This document shows, piece by piece, positions 1 to 13,214 of a DNA stretch of 64,000 nucleotides (position 1 is the first letter of the stretch; every line of letters starts with the position of its first letter). A program made the translations under genes and the position numbers. The DNA lies in contig CM056567.1 of assembly GCA_029721515.1 (NCBI GenBank), forward strand, positions 3,154,007 to 3,218,006. The letters are read 5' to 3'. The notes below the pieces were generated by a model. It saw only the letters and a program-made list of their open reading frames with translations. It was not told the DNA's origin and ran no database searches. Source of the stretch: Synanceia verrucosa (Eukaryota; Chordata; Actinopteri; Perciformes; Synanceiidae).

Positions 1-3000
1 ATAGTATGTCAAAAAAGTCAAAAAATGCAAAATTTTAAAATGTGCTTAAAAGTCATCAGAAAGATTTCCTATAGTGTGCTGAATCATTTCATGCCAAAAT
101 ATGTTCAAATATCTGGTGAAAAAAGACAATTTTATAGCATGTTGAAAATGATCAAAAAATGTCATACTATAGTATGTCAAAAAGTCAGAAAATGAAACAT
201 TTAAAAATGTGCTAAAAAGTCATCAGAAACACTTTCTACAGTGTACTGAATTGTTTCATATCTTAATTTCTCCAAACATATTGTGGAAAAAAACTATTTT
301 GTAGCATGTTGAAAATGATCAAATAATGTCATACTATAGTATGTCAAAAAAGTCAAAAAATGCAAAATTTTAAAATGTGCTAAAAAGTCATCAGAAAGAC
401 TTCCTATAGTGTGCTGAATCATTTCATGCCCAAATATGTTCAAATATCTGGAAAAAAAAGACAATTTTGTAGCATGTGGAAAATTGTCAATAATGTCATA
501 CTATAGTATGTCAAAAAAGTCAAAAATGAAAATTTTAAAATGTGCTTCAAATTCATCAGAAAGACTTCCTGTAGTGTGCTGAATCATTTCATGCCCAAAT
601 GTGTTCAAATATCTGAAGAAAAAGGCAATTTTATAGCAGATTGAAAATGTCAAAAAATGTCATACTATAGTATGTCAAAAAAGTCAAAAAATGCAAAATT
701 TTAAAATGTGCTAAAAAGTCATCAGAAGGACTTTCTACAGTGTACTGAAACATTTCATGTCTCAATTTCCTCAAATATCTTATGAAAAAGACAATTTTAC
801 AGCATGTTGAAAATTGTCAAAAATGTCATACTATAGTATGACAAAAAAGTCAAAAAATGAAAACATTTAAAATGTGCTTAAAAGTCATCAGAAAGACTTC
901 CTATAGTGTGCTGAATCATTTCATGCCCAAATATGTTCAAATATCTGGTGAAAAAAACAATTTTATAGCATGTTGAAAATGTCAAAAAATGTCATACTAT
1001 AGTATGTCAAAAAAGTCAAAAAATGCAAAATTTTAAAATGTGCTAAAAAGTCATCAGAAACACTTTCTACAGTGTACTGAATTGTTTCATATCTGAATTT
1101 CTCCAAATATCTTGTAGAAAAAACTAATTTATAGCATGTTGAAAATTGTCCAAAAATGTCATACTATAGTATGTCAAAAAATGCAAAATTTTAAAATGTG
1201 CTAAAAAGTCATCAGAAAGACTTCCTATAGTGTGCTGAATCATTTCATGCCAAAATATGTTCAAATATCTGGTGAAAAAAGACAATTTTATAGCATGAGG
1301 AAAATGATCAAAAAATGTCATACTATAGTATGTCAAAAAAGTCAAAAAATGCAAAATTTTAAAATGTGCTTAAAAGTCATCAGAAAGATTTCCTATAGTG
1401 TGCTGAATCATTTCATGCCAAAATATGTTCAAATATCTGGTGAAAAAAGACAATTTTATAGCATGTTGAAAATGATCAAAAAATGTCATACTATAGTATG
1501 TCAAAAAAGTCAGAAAATGAAAAATTTAAAAATGTGCTAAAAAGTCATCAGAAACACTTTCTACAGTGTACTGAATTGTTTCATATCTTAATTTCTCCAA
1601 ACATATTGTGGAAAAAAACTATTTTGTAGCATGTTGAAAATGATCAAATAATGTCATACTATAGTATGTCAAAAAAGTCAAAAAATGCAAAATTTTAAAA
1701 TGTGCTAAAAAGTCATCAGAAAGACTTCCTATAGTGTGCTGAATCATTTCATGCCCAAATATGTTCAAATATCTGGAAAAAAAAGACAATTTTGTAGCAT
1801 GTGGAAAATTGTCAATAATGTCATACTATAGTATGTCAAAAAAGTCAAAAAATGAAAAATTTTAAAATGTGCTTCAAATTCATCAGAAAGACTTCCTGTA
1901 GTGTGCTGAATCATTTCATGCCCAAATGTGTTCAAATATCTGAAGAAAAAGGCAATTTTATAGCAGATTGAAAATGTCAAAAAATGTCATACTATAGTAT
2001 GTCAAAAAAGTCAAAAAATGCAAAATTTTAAAATGTGCTAAAAAGTCATCAGAAGGACTTTCTACAGTGTACTGAAACATTTCATGTCTCAATTTCCTCA
2101 AATATCTTATGAAAAAGACAATTTTACAGCATGTTGAAAATTGTCAAAAATGTCATACTATAGTATGACAAAAAGTCAAAAATGAAAACATTTAAAATGT
2201 GCTTAAAAGTCATCAGAAAGACTTCCTATAGTGTGCTGAATCATTTCATGCCCAAATATGTTCAAATATCTGGTGAAAAAAAAACAATTTTATAGCATGT
2301 TGAAAATGTCAAAAATGTCATACTATAGTATGTCAAAAGTCAAAATGCAAAATTTTAAAATGTGCTAAAAAGTCATCAGAAACACTTTCTACAGTGTACT
2401 GAATTGTTTCATATCTGAATTTCTCCAAATATCTTGTAGAAAAAACTAATTTATAGCATGTTGAAAATTGTCCAAAAATGTCATACTATAGTATGTCAAA
2501 AAATTAAAAATTTTAAAATGTGCTAAAAAGTCATCAGAAAGACTTCCTGTAGTGTGCTGAATCATTTCATGCCCAAATATGTTCAAATATCTGGTGAAAA
2601 AGACAATTTTATAGCATGTTGAAAATTGTAAAAAATGTCATACTATAGTATGTCAAAAAAGTCAAAAAATGAAAAATTTTAAAATGTGCTAAAAAGTCAT
2701 CAGAAGGACTTTCTACAGTGTACTGAAACATTTCATGTCTCAATTTCTTCAAATATCTTATGAAAAAGACAATTTTACAGCATGTTGAAAATTGTCAAAA
2801 ATGTCATACTATAGTATGTCAAAAAAGTCAAAAAATGAAAAATTTTAAAATGTGCTTAAAAGTCATCAGAAAGGTTTCCTATGGTGTGCTGAATCATTTC
2901 ATGCCAAAATATGTTCAAATATCTGGTGAAAAAGACAATTTTATAGCATGTTGAAAAAGTCAAAAAATGCAAAATTTTAAAATGTGCTAAAAAGTCATCA

Positions 3001-6000
3001 GAAGGACTTTCTACAGTGTACTGAAACATTTCATGTCTCAATTTCCTCAAATATCTTATGAAAAAGACAATTTTACAGCATGTTGAAAATTGTCAAAAAT
3101 GTCATACTATAGTATGACAAAAAAGTCAAAAAATGAAAACATTTAAAATGTGCTTAAAAGTCATCAGAAAGACTTCCTATAGTGTGCTGAATCATTTCAT
3201 GCCCAAATATGTTCAAATATCTGGTGAAAAAAACAATTTTATAGCATGTTGAAAATGTCAAAAAATGTCATACTATAGTATGTCAAAAAAGTCAAAAAAT
3301 GCAAAATTTTAAAATGTGCTAAAAAGTCATCAGAAACACTTTCTACAGTGTACTGAATTGTTTCATATCTGAATTTCTCCAAATATCTTGTAGAAAAAAC
3401 TAATTTATAGCATGTTGAAAATTGTCCAAAAATGTCATACTATAGTATGTCAAAAAAGTCAAAAAATGCAAAATTTTAAAATGTGCTAAAAAGTCATCAG
3501 AAAGATTTCCTATAGTTTGCTGAATCATTTCATGCCCAAATATGTTCAAATATCTGGTGAAAAAAGACAATTTTATAGCATGTTGAAAATTGTCAAAAAT
3601 GTCATACTATAGTATGTCAAAAAAGTCAAAAAATGAAAAATTTTAAAATGTGCTAAAAAGTCATCAGAAGGACTTTCTACAGTGTACTGAAACATTTCAT
3701 GTCTCAATTTCTTCAAATATCTTATGAAAAAGACAATTTTACAGCATGTTGAAAATTGTCAAAAATGTCATACTATAGTATGTCAAAAAAGTCAAAAAAT
3801 GAAAAATTTTAAAATGTGCTTAAAAGTCATCAGAAAGGTTTCCTATGGTGTGCTGAATCATTTCATGCCAAAATATGTTCAAATATCTGGTGAAAAAGAC
3901 AATTTTATAGCATGTTGAAAATGATCAAAAAATGTCATACTATAGTATGTCAAAAAAGTCAAAAAATGAAAAATTTTAAAATGTGCTAAAAAGTCATCAG
4001 AAACACTTTCTACAGTGTACTGAATTGTTTCATATCTGAATTTCTCCAAATATATTGTGGAAAAAAACTATTTTATAGCATGTTGAAAATTGTCCAAAAA
4101 TGTCACACTATAGTATGTCAAAAAAGTCAAAAAAAGCAAAATTTTAAAATGTGCTAAAAAGTCATCAGAAAGACTTCCTATAGTGTGCTGAATCATTTCA
4201 TGCCCAAATATGTTCAAATATCTGGAAAAAAAAAGACAATTTTGTAGCATGTTGAAAATTGTCAATAATGTCATACTATAGTATGTCAAAAAAGTCAAAA
4301 AATGAAAAATTTTAAAATGTGCTAAAAAGTCATCAGAAACACTTTCTACAGTGTACTGAATTGTTTCATATCTTAATTTCTCCAAATATATTGTGGAAAA
4401 AAACTATTTTATGGCATGTTGAAAATTGTCAAAAAATGTCATACTATAGTATGTCAAAAAGTCAAAAATGCAAAATTTTAAAATGTGCTAAAAAGTCATC
4501 AGAAAGACTTCCTATAGTGTGCTGAATCATTTCATGCCCAAATATGTTCAAATATTTGGAAAAAAAAGACAATTTTGTAGCATGTTGAAAATTGTCAATA
4601 ATGTCATACTATAGTATGTCAAAAAAGTCAAAAAATGAAAAATTTTAAAATATGCTTCAAATTCATCAGAAAGACTTCCTGTAGTGTGCTGAATCATTTC
4701 ATGCCCAAATGTGTTCAAATATCTGAAGAAAAAGACAATTTTACAGCATGTTGAAAATGATCAAATAATGTCATACTATAGTATGTCAAAAAAGTCAAAA
4801 AATGCAAAATTTTAAAATGTGCTAAAAAGTCATCCGAATGACTTTCTACAGTGTACTGAAACATTTCATGTCTCAATTTCTTCAAATATCTTATGAAAAA
4901 GACAATTTTACAGCATGTTGAAAATTGTCAAAAATGTCATACTATAGTATGTCAAAAAAGTCAAAAATGCAAAATTTTAAAATGTGCTAAAAGTCATGAG
5001 AAAGACTTCCTATAGTGTGCTGAATCATTTCATGCCAAAATATGTTCAAATATCTGGTGAAAAAAGACAATTTTATAGCATGTGGAAAATGATCAAAAAA
5101 TGTTATACTATAGTATGTCAAAAAGTCAAAATGAAAAATTTTAAAATGTGCTTAAACGTCATCAGAAAGATTTCCTATAGTGTGCTGAATCATTTCATGC
5201 CAAAATATGTTCAAATATCTGGTGAAAAAGACAATTTTATAGCATGTTGAAAATGATCAAAAAATGTCATACTATAGTATGTCAAAAAAGTCAAAAAATT
5301 AAAAATTTTAAAATGTGCTAAAAAGTCATCAGAAACACTTTCTACAGTGTACTGAATTGTTTCATATCTGAATTTCTCCAAATATATTGTGGAAAAAAAC
5401 TATTTTATAGCATGTTGAAAATTGTCAATAATGTCATACTAAAGTATGTCAAAAAAGTCAAAAAATGAAAAATTTTAAAATGTGCTTCAAATTCATCAGA
5501 AAGACTTCCTGTAGTGTGCTGAATCATTTCATGCCCAAATGTGTTCAAATATCTGAAGAAAAAGGCAATTTTATAGCAGATTGAAAAAGTCAAAAAATGC
5601 AAAATTTTAAAATGTGCTAAAAGTCATGAGAAAGACTTCCTATAGTGTGCTGAATCATTTCATGCCAAAATATGTTCAAATATCTTATGAAAAAGACAAT
5701 TTTATAGCATGTTGAAAATTGTCAAAAATGTCATACTATAGTATGTCAAAAAATGTCAAAAAATGAAAAATTTTAAAATGTGCTAAAAGTCATCAGAAAG
5801 ACTTCCTATAGTGTGCTGAATCATTTCATGCCAAAATATGTTCAAATATCTGGTGAAAAAAGACAATTTTATAGCATGTGGAAAATGATCAAATAATGTC
5901 TTACTATAGTATGTCAAAAAGTCAAAAAATGAAAAATTTAAAATGTGCTACATGTCATGAGAAACACTTCCTATAGTGTGCTGAATCATTTCATGTCTTA

Positions 6001-9000
6001 ATTTCTTCAAATATCTTATGAAAAAGACAATTTTATAGCATGTTGAAAATTTTCAAAAATGTCATACTATAGTATGTCAAAAATGAAAAATTTTAAAATG
6101 TGCTAAAAGTCATCAGAAAGACTTCCTATAGTGTGCTGAATCATTTCATGCCAAAATATGTTCAAATATCTGGTGAAAAAAGACAATTTTATAGCATGAG
6201 GAAAATGATCAAAAAATGTCATACTATAGTATGTCAAAAAAGTCAAAAAATGCAAAATTTTAAAATGTGCTAAAAAGTCATCAGAAAGACTTCCTGTAGT
6301 GTGCTGAATTATTTCATGCCCAAATATGTTCAAATATCTGGTGAAAAAGACAATTTTATAGCATGTTGAAAATGATCAAAAATGTCATACTATAGTATGT
6401 CAAAAAGTCAGAAAATGAAAAATTTAAAAATGTGCTAAAAAGTCATCAGAAACACTTTCTACAGTGTACTGAATTGTTTCATATCTTAATTTCTCCAAAC
6501 ATATTGTGGAAAAAAACTATTTTGTAGCATGTTGAAAATGATCAAATAATGTCATACTATAGTATGTCAAAAAAGTCAAAAAATGCAAAATTTTAAAATG
6601 TGCTAAAAAGTCATCAGAAAGACTTCCTATAGTGTGCTGAATCATTTCATGCCCAAATATGTTCAAATATCTGGAAAAAAAAGACAATTTTGTAGCATGT
6701 GGAAAATTGTCAATAATGTCATACTATAGTATGTCAAAAAAGTCAAAAAATGAAAAATTTTAAAATGTGCTTCAAATTCATCAGAAAGACTTCCTGTAGT
6801 GTGCTGAATCATTTCATGCCCAAATATGTTCAAATATCTGGTGAAAAAAACAATTTTATAGCATGTTGAAAATGTCAAAAAATGTCATACTATAGTATGT
6901 CAAAAAAGTCAAAAAATGCAAAATTTTAAAATGTGCTAAAAAGTCATCAGAAACACTTTCTACAGTGTACTGAATTGTTTCATATCTGAATTTCTCCAAA
7001 TATCTTGTAGAAAAAACTAATTTATAGCATGTTGAAAATTGTCCAAAAATGTCATACTATAGTATGTCAAAAAAGTCAAAAAATGCAAAATTTTAAAATG
7101 TGCTAAAAAGTCATCAGAAAGATTTCCTATAGTTTGCTGAATCATTTCATGCCCAAATATGTTCAAATATCTGGTGAAAAAAGACAATTTTATAGCATGT
7201 TGAAAATTGTCAAAAATGTCATACTATAGTATGTCTAAAAAGTCAAAAACTGAAAAATTTTAAACTGTGCTAAAAAGTCATCAGAAGGACTTTCTACAGT
7301 GTACTGAAACATTTCATGTCTCAATTTCTTCAAATATCTTATGAAAAAGACAATTTTACAGCATGTTGAAAATTGTCAAAAATGTCATACTATAGTATGT
7401 CAAAAAAGTCAAAAAATGAAAAATTTTAAAATGTGCTTAAAAGTCATCAGAAAGATTTCCTATAGTGTGCTGAATCATTTCATGCCAAAATATGTTCAAA
7501 TATCTGGTGAAAAAGACAATTTTATAGCATGTTGAAAATGATCAAAAAATGTCATACTATAGTATGTCAAAAAAGTCAAAAAATGAAAAATTTTAAAATG
7601 TGCTAAAAAGTCATCAGAAACACTTTCTACAGTGTACTGAATTGTTTCATATCTGAATTTCTCCAAATATATTGTGGAAAAAAACTATTTTATAGCATGT
7701 TGAAAATTGTCCAAAAATGTCACACTATAGTATGTCAAAAAGTCAAAATGCAAAATTTTAAAATGTGCTAAAAAGTCATCAGAAAGACTTCCTATAGTGT
7801 GCTGAATCATTTCATGCCCAAATATGTTCAAATATTTGGAAAAAAAAGACAATTTTGTAGCATGTTGAAAATTGTCAATAATGTCATACTATAGTATGTC
7901 AAAAAGTCAAAAATGAAAAATTTTAAAATATGCTTCAAATTCATCAGAAAGACTTCCTGTAGTGTGCTGAATCATTTCATGCCCAAATGTGTTCAAATAT
8001 CTGAAGAAAAAGACAATTTTACAGCATGTTGAAAATGATCAAATAATGTCATACTATAGTATGTCAAAAAAGTCAAAAAATGCAAAATTTTAAAATGTGC
8101 TAAAAAGTCATCCGAATGACTTTCTACAGTGTACTGAAACATTTCATGTCTCAATTTCTTCAAATATCTTATGAAAAAGACAATTTTACAGCATGTTGAA
8201 AATTGTCAAAAATGTCATACTATAGTATGTCAAAAAAGTCAAAAATGCAAAATTTTAAAATGTGCTAAAAGTCATGAGAAAGACTTCCTATAGTGTGCTG
8301 AATCATTTCATGCCAAAATATGTTCAAATATCTGGTGAAAAAAGACAATTTTATAGCATGTGGAAAATGATCAAAAAATGTTATACTATAGTATGTCAAA
8401 AAAGTCAAAAAATGAAAAATTTTAAAATGTGCTTAAACGTCATCAGAAAGATTTCCTATAGTGTGCTGAATCATTTCATGCCAAAATATGTTCAAATATC
8501 TGGTGAAAAAGACAATTTTATAGCATGTTGAAAATGATCAAAAAATGTCATACTATAGTATGTCAAAAAAGTCAAAAAATAAAAATTTTAAAATGTGCTA
8601 AAAAGTCATCAGAAACACTTTCTACAGTGTACTGAATTGTTTCATATCTGAATTTCTCCAAATATATTGTGGAAAAAAACTATTTTATAGCATGTTGAAA
8701 ATTGTCAATAATGTCATACTAAAGTATGTCAAAAAAGTCAAAAAATGAAAAATTTTAAAATGTGCTTCAAATTCATCAGAAAGACTTCCTGTAGTGTGCT
8801 GAATCATTTCATGCCCAAATGTGTTCAAATATCTGAAGAAAAAGGCAATTTTATAGCAGATTGAAAAAGTCAAAAAATGCAAAATTTTAAAATGTGCTTA
8901 AAAGTCATCAGAAAGACTTCCTATAGTGTGCTGAATCATTTCATGCCAAAATATGTTCAAATATCTTATGAAAAAGACAATTTTATAGCATGTTGAAAAT

Positions 9001-12000
9001 TGTCAAAAATGTCATACTATAGTATGTCAAAAAATGTCAAAAAATGAAAAATTTTAAAATGTGCTAAAAGTCATCAGAAAGACTTCCTATAGTGTGCTGA
9101 ATCATTTCATGCCAAAATATGTTCAAATATCTGGTGAAAAAAGACAATTTTATAGCATGTGGAAAATGATCAAATAATGTCTTACTATAGTATGTCAAAA
9201 AAGTCAAAAAATGAAAAAATTTAAAATGTGCTAAAAGTCATGAGAAACACTTCCTATAGTGTGCTGAATCATTTCATGTCTTAATTTCTTCAAATATCTT
9301 ATGAAAAAGACAATTTTATAGCATGTTGAAAATTTTCAAAAATGTCATACTATAGTATGTCAAAAAATGAAAAATTTTAAAATGTGCTAAAAAGTCATCA
9401 GAAAGACTTCCTATAGTGTGCTGAATCATTTCATGCCAAAATATGTTCAAATATCTGGTGAAAAAAGACAATTTTATAGCATGAGGAAAATGATCAAAAA
9501 ATGTCATACTATAGTATGTCAAAAAAGTCAAAAAATGCAAAATTTTAAAATGTGCTTAAAAGTCATCAGAAAGATTTCCTATAGTGTGCTGAATCATTTC
9601 ATGCCAAAATATGTTCAAATATCTGGTGAAAAAAGACAATTTTATAGCATGTTGAAAATGATCAAAAAATGTCATACTATAGTATGTCAAAAAAGTCAGA
9701 AAATGAAAAATTTAAAAATGTGCTAAAAAGTCATCAGAAACACTTTCTACAGTGTACTGAATTGTTTCATATCTTAATTTCTCCAAACATATTGTGGAAA
9801 AAAACTATTTTGTAGCATGTTGAAAATGATCAAATAATGTCATACTATAGTATGTCAAAAAAGTCAAAAAATGCAAAATTTTAAAATGTGCTAAAAAGTC
9901 ATCAGAAAGACTTCCTATAGTGTGCTGAATCATTTCATGCCCAAATATGTTCAAATATCTGGAAAAAAAAGACAATTTTGTAGCATGTGGAAAATTGTCA
10001 ATAATGTCATACTATAGTATGTCAAAAAGTCTAAAAATGATATATTTTAAAATTTGCTTGTTATTCATCTGAATGACTTGCTGTAGTGTGTTGTATAATT
10101 TAATGCCCTAATGTGTTAATATATATGAAGAAAAAGGAAATTTTATAGCAGATTGAAAATGTCAAATAATGTCATACTATAGTATGTCAAAAAAGTCAAA
10201 AAATGCAAAATTTTAAAATGTGCTAAAAAGTCATCAGAAGGACTTTCTACAGTGTACTGAAACATTTCATGTCTCAATTTCCTCAAATATCTTATGAAAA
10301 AGACAATTTTACAGCATGTTGAAAATTGTCAAAAATGTCATACTATAGTATGACAAAAAAGTCAAAAAATGAAAACATTTAAAATGTGCTTAAAAGTCAT
10401 CAGAAAGACTTCCTATAGTGTGCTGAATCATTTCATGCCCAAATATGTTCAAATATCTGGTGAAAAAACAATTTTATAGCATGTTGAAAATGTCAAAAAA
10501 TGTCATACTATAGTATGTCAAAAAAGTCAAAAAATGCAAAATTTTAAAATGTGCTAAAAAGTCATCAGAAACACTTTCTACAGTGTACTGAATTGTTTCA
10601 TATCTGAATTTCTCCAAATATCTTGTAGAAAAAACTAATTTATAGCATGTTGAAAATTGTCCAAAAATGTCATACTATAGTATGTCAAAAAATGCAAAAT
10701 TTTAAAATGTGCTAAAAAGTCATCAGAAAGACTTCCTATAGTGTGCTGAATCATTTCATGCCAAAATATGTTCAAATATCTGGTGAAAAAAGACAATTTT
10801 ATAGCATGAGGAAAATGATCAAAAAATGTCATACTATAGTATGTCAAAAAAGTCAAAAAATGCAAAATTTTAAAATGTGCTTAAAAGTCATCAGAAAGAT
10901 TTCCTATAGTGTGCTGAATCATTTCATGCCAAAATATGTTCAAATATCTGGTGAAAAAAGACAATTTTATAGCATGTTGAAAATGATCAAAAAATGTCAT
11001 ACTATAGTATGTCAAAAAAGTCAGAAAATGAAAAATTTAAAAATGTGCTAAAAAGTCATCAGAAACACTTTCTACAGTGTACTGAATTGTTTCATATCTT
11101 AATTTCTCCAAACATATTGTGGAAAAAAACTATTTTGTAGCATGTTGAAAATGATCAAATAATGTCATACTATAGTATGTCAAAAAAATCAAAAAATGCA
11201 AAATTTTAAAATGTGCTAAAAAGTCATCAGAAAGACTTCCTATAGTGTGCTGAATCATTTCATGCCCAAATATGTTCAAATATCTGGAAAAAAAAGACAA
11301 TTTTGTAGCATGTGGAAAATTGTCAATAATGTCATACTATAGTATGTCAAAAAAGTCAAAAAATGAAAAATTTTAAAATGTGCTTCAAATTCATCAGAAA
11401 GACTTCCTGTAGTGTGCTGAATCATTTCATGCCCAAATGTGTTCAAATATCTGAAGAAAAAGGCAATTTTATAGCAGATTGAAAATGTCAAAAAATGTCA
11501 TACTATAGTATGTCAAAAAAGTCAAAAAATGCAAAATTTTAAAATGTGCTAAAAGTCATCAGAAGGACTTTCTACAGTGTACTGAAACATTTCATGTCTC
11601 AATTTCCTCAAATATCTTATGAAAAAGACAATTTTACAGCATGTTGAAAATTGTCAAAAATGTCATACTATAGTATGACAAAAAAGTCAAAAAATGAAAA
11701 CATTTAAAATGTGCTTAAAAGTCATCAGAAAGACTTCCTATAGTGTGCTGAATCATTTCATGCCCAAATATGTTCAAATATCTGGTGAAAAAAACAATTT
11801 TATAGCATGTTGAAAATGTCAAAAAATGTCATACTATAGTATGTCAAAAAAGTCAAAAAATGCAAAATTTTAAAATGTGCTAAAAAGTCATCAGAAACAC
11901 TTTCTACAGTGTACTGAATTGTTTCATATCTGAATTTCTCCAAATATCTTGTAGAAAAAACTAATTTATAGCATGTTGAAAATTGTCCAAAAATGTCATA

Positions 12001-12325
12001 CTATAGTATGTCAAAAAAGTCAAAAAATGCAAAATTTTAAAATGTGCTAAAAAGTCATCAGAAAGATTTCCTATAGTTTGCTGAATCATTTCATGCCCAA
12101 ATATGTTCAAATATCTGGTGAAAAAAGACAATTTTATAGCATGTTGAAAATTGTCAAAAATGTCATACTATAGTATGTCAAAAAAGTCAAAAAATGAAAA
12201 ATTTTAAAATGTGCTTAAAAGTCATCAGAAAGATTTCCTATAGTTTGCTGAATCATTTCATGCCAAAATATGTTCAAATATCTGGTGAAAAAAACTTTAT
12301 AGCATGTTGAAAATGATCAAAAAAA
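1..12325. repeat. AT-rich tandem satellite array, ~166-bp monomer with higher-order structure
   Basis: About 74 head-to-tail monomers are present. Successive copies of the landmark CATACTATAGTATG lie at spacings of 167, 167, 164, 166, 166, 167, 159 and 168 bp in the first 1.5 kb. At least three monomer classes alternate. One carries 'gtgctgaatcatttcatgcc', one carries 'gtactgaattgtttcatatc', and one carries 'gtactgaaacatttcatgtc'. Eight monomers form a ~1,325-bp higher-order unit: positions 1 onward match 1,325 onward, and 9,418-9,726 matches 10,743-11,051. The array runs off the left edge of the window. All small open frames in it are repeated satellite translations and not genes. Centromeric, pericentromeric or purely intronic status cannot be decided from sequence alone. 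Confidence 0.97.
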
Positions 12326-12601
12326 TTGTGTAATATTATTTTGAATGAAGTCACAGTGTAAGATGTTGCATAAAGTTGTAACCAGGCAATATTATAGCAT
12401 GTTGAAAAAAAAATCAAAATGTCCTTGTATAGTATGCAATAAAAATCCATTTGATATGTCCCAGTATAATGTAGATTAATGAAAATACTAAAAATATAAT
12501 ACATCAGTCCCAGTATGCCATAAAAATGGGTGGGTGAGATGTCTCCAAGTACAGTTTTTATACCGATAATAATAATAACATCTGGATGTTTGCGTGTCCA
12601 G
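12326..12601. repeat. Decaying satellite edge and intron end upstream of the SK-channel exon
   Basis: The last recognisable monomer fades after about 12,325. Scattered satellite-like phrases remain up to roughly 12,440, for example 'atagcatgttgaaaa' and 'tgtatagtatgcaat'. The remainder to 12,601 is plain AT-rich sequence ending in a polypyrimidine-poor 3' splice site (gtgtccag). No gene was seen. Confidence 0.6.
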
Positions 12602-13083
12602 ACTGCGGCAGGTGAAGATAGAGAAGAGGATACTCGCAGACCAGGGAAACACCCTGGTGGATTTCTGCAAGGTGAGAGAGGCAAGTGAACGCATCATTTA
12701 TATCTCAGCCCGACAAAACTCCAACAAGGTCACCTCTCATGTCCCCTGATGACTTCTGCTCTTCCTGCTTTGGACCACATGGACGTCCACAGATGCAGAC
12801 GCTGATGTACGACGTCCTGTCGGAGGTGCAGGGCTGCAGGGGGGAGCTGGACTCACACATCCACAGCCTGGAGAAGACGGTGGAGGAGCTGAAGGAGGGC
12901 TTCAGGAGCCTGATGCCCCTGCTGTCCAACACCCTGTCCACCCAGAACTCCTCCATCCGCCACCTGCTGAGGGAGAGGGAGGTGAAGACGGAGTCTGCTG
13001 GAGCCGGTGTGGACAGGTGGGATGAAAGCCAGAGCTGCACGAATACATCAGAGCAGCAGGGAGAACATTCTGGTAATCAGTAA
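12602..13083 (+). CDS. kcnn3: SK calcium-activated potassium channel, 3' terminal exons (partial gene)
   Basis: Two exons are recognisable. Exon 12602-12671 (70 nt, followed by GTGAGA) encodes the end of the calmodulin-binding helix region, LRQVKIEKRILADQGNTLVD followed by FCK. This aligns with the SK-family motif around LRxVKMEQRKLxDQANTLVD. Exon 12793-13083 starts MQTLMYD and continues into a coiled-coil-like tail, ending at TAA 13081-13083. The phase across the junction is open. The tail segment FRSLMPLLSNTL resembles KCNN3 (FNSLPLLIADTL) more than KCNN1, KCNN2 or KCNN4, as I remember those proteins. Pore and transmembrane exons must lie left of the window, beyond the satellite. The family forms voltage-independent potassium channels gated by calmodulin at the plasma membrane. 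A poly(A) signal AATAAA lies at 13210-13215. The residues are divergent for SK, so a paralogue or a decaying gene is possible. Confidence 0.72.
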
Positions 13084-13173
13084 TACTCTTAATTTAGGGC
13101 AGCGGTTTCCTGTTGATCCCCTAAAAACTCCCCCAGCTCCACCTGTCTCCTAATTTCTTCTTGTCTTTTTCAG

Positions 13174-13214
13174 GTGTGACAATTAACAACAAGAACATGC
13201 ACCTTTCAAAATAA
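13174..13214 (+). CDS. Possible alternative last exon of the SK channel gene
   Basis: A donor-like GT at 13073 (after TCT G) can join an acceptor 'tctttttcag' ending at 13173. The joined frame reads ...EHSGVTINNKNMHLSK and stops at TAA 13212-13214, which overlaps the AATAAA signal at 13210-13215. The unspliced reading stops at 13083 instead. Both are compatible with the sequence, and this stretch is not conserved in the family, so the choice is open. Confidence 0.3.

Noticed and set aside
1..2650. CRISPR array
   Set aside because: Unit length (~166 bp) without distinct spacers and the eukaryotic context rule this out.
1124..11491. Many short open frames of 60-105 residues repeated through the satellite
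   Set aside because: They are translations of the tandem monomer. The same peptides recur at monomer and higher-order spacing on both strands, and frames break with monomer length changes.
12685..12792. N-terminal extension of the channel exon frame (MNASFISQPDKTPTRS...)
   Set aside because: It is intronic. A good acceptor (cacag) sits at 12792 and the family alignment begins exactly there at MQTLMYD.
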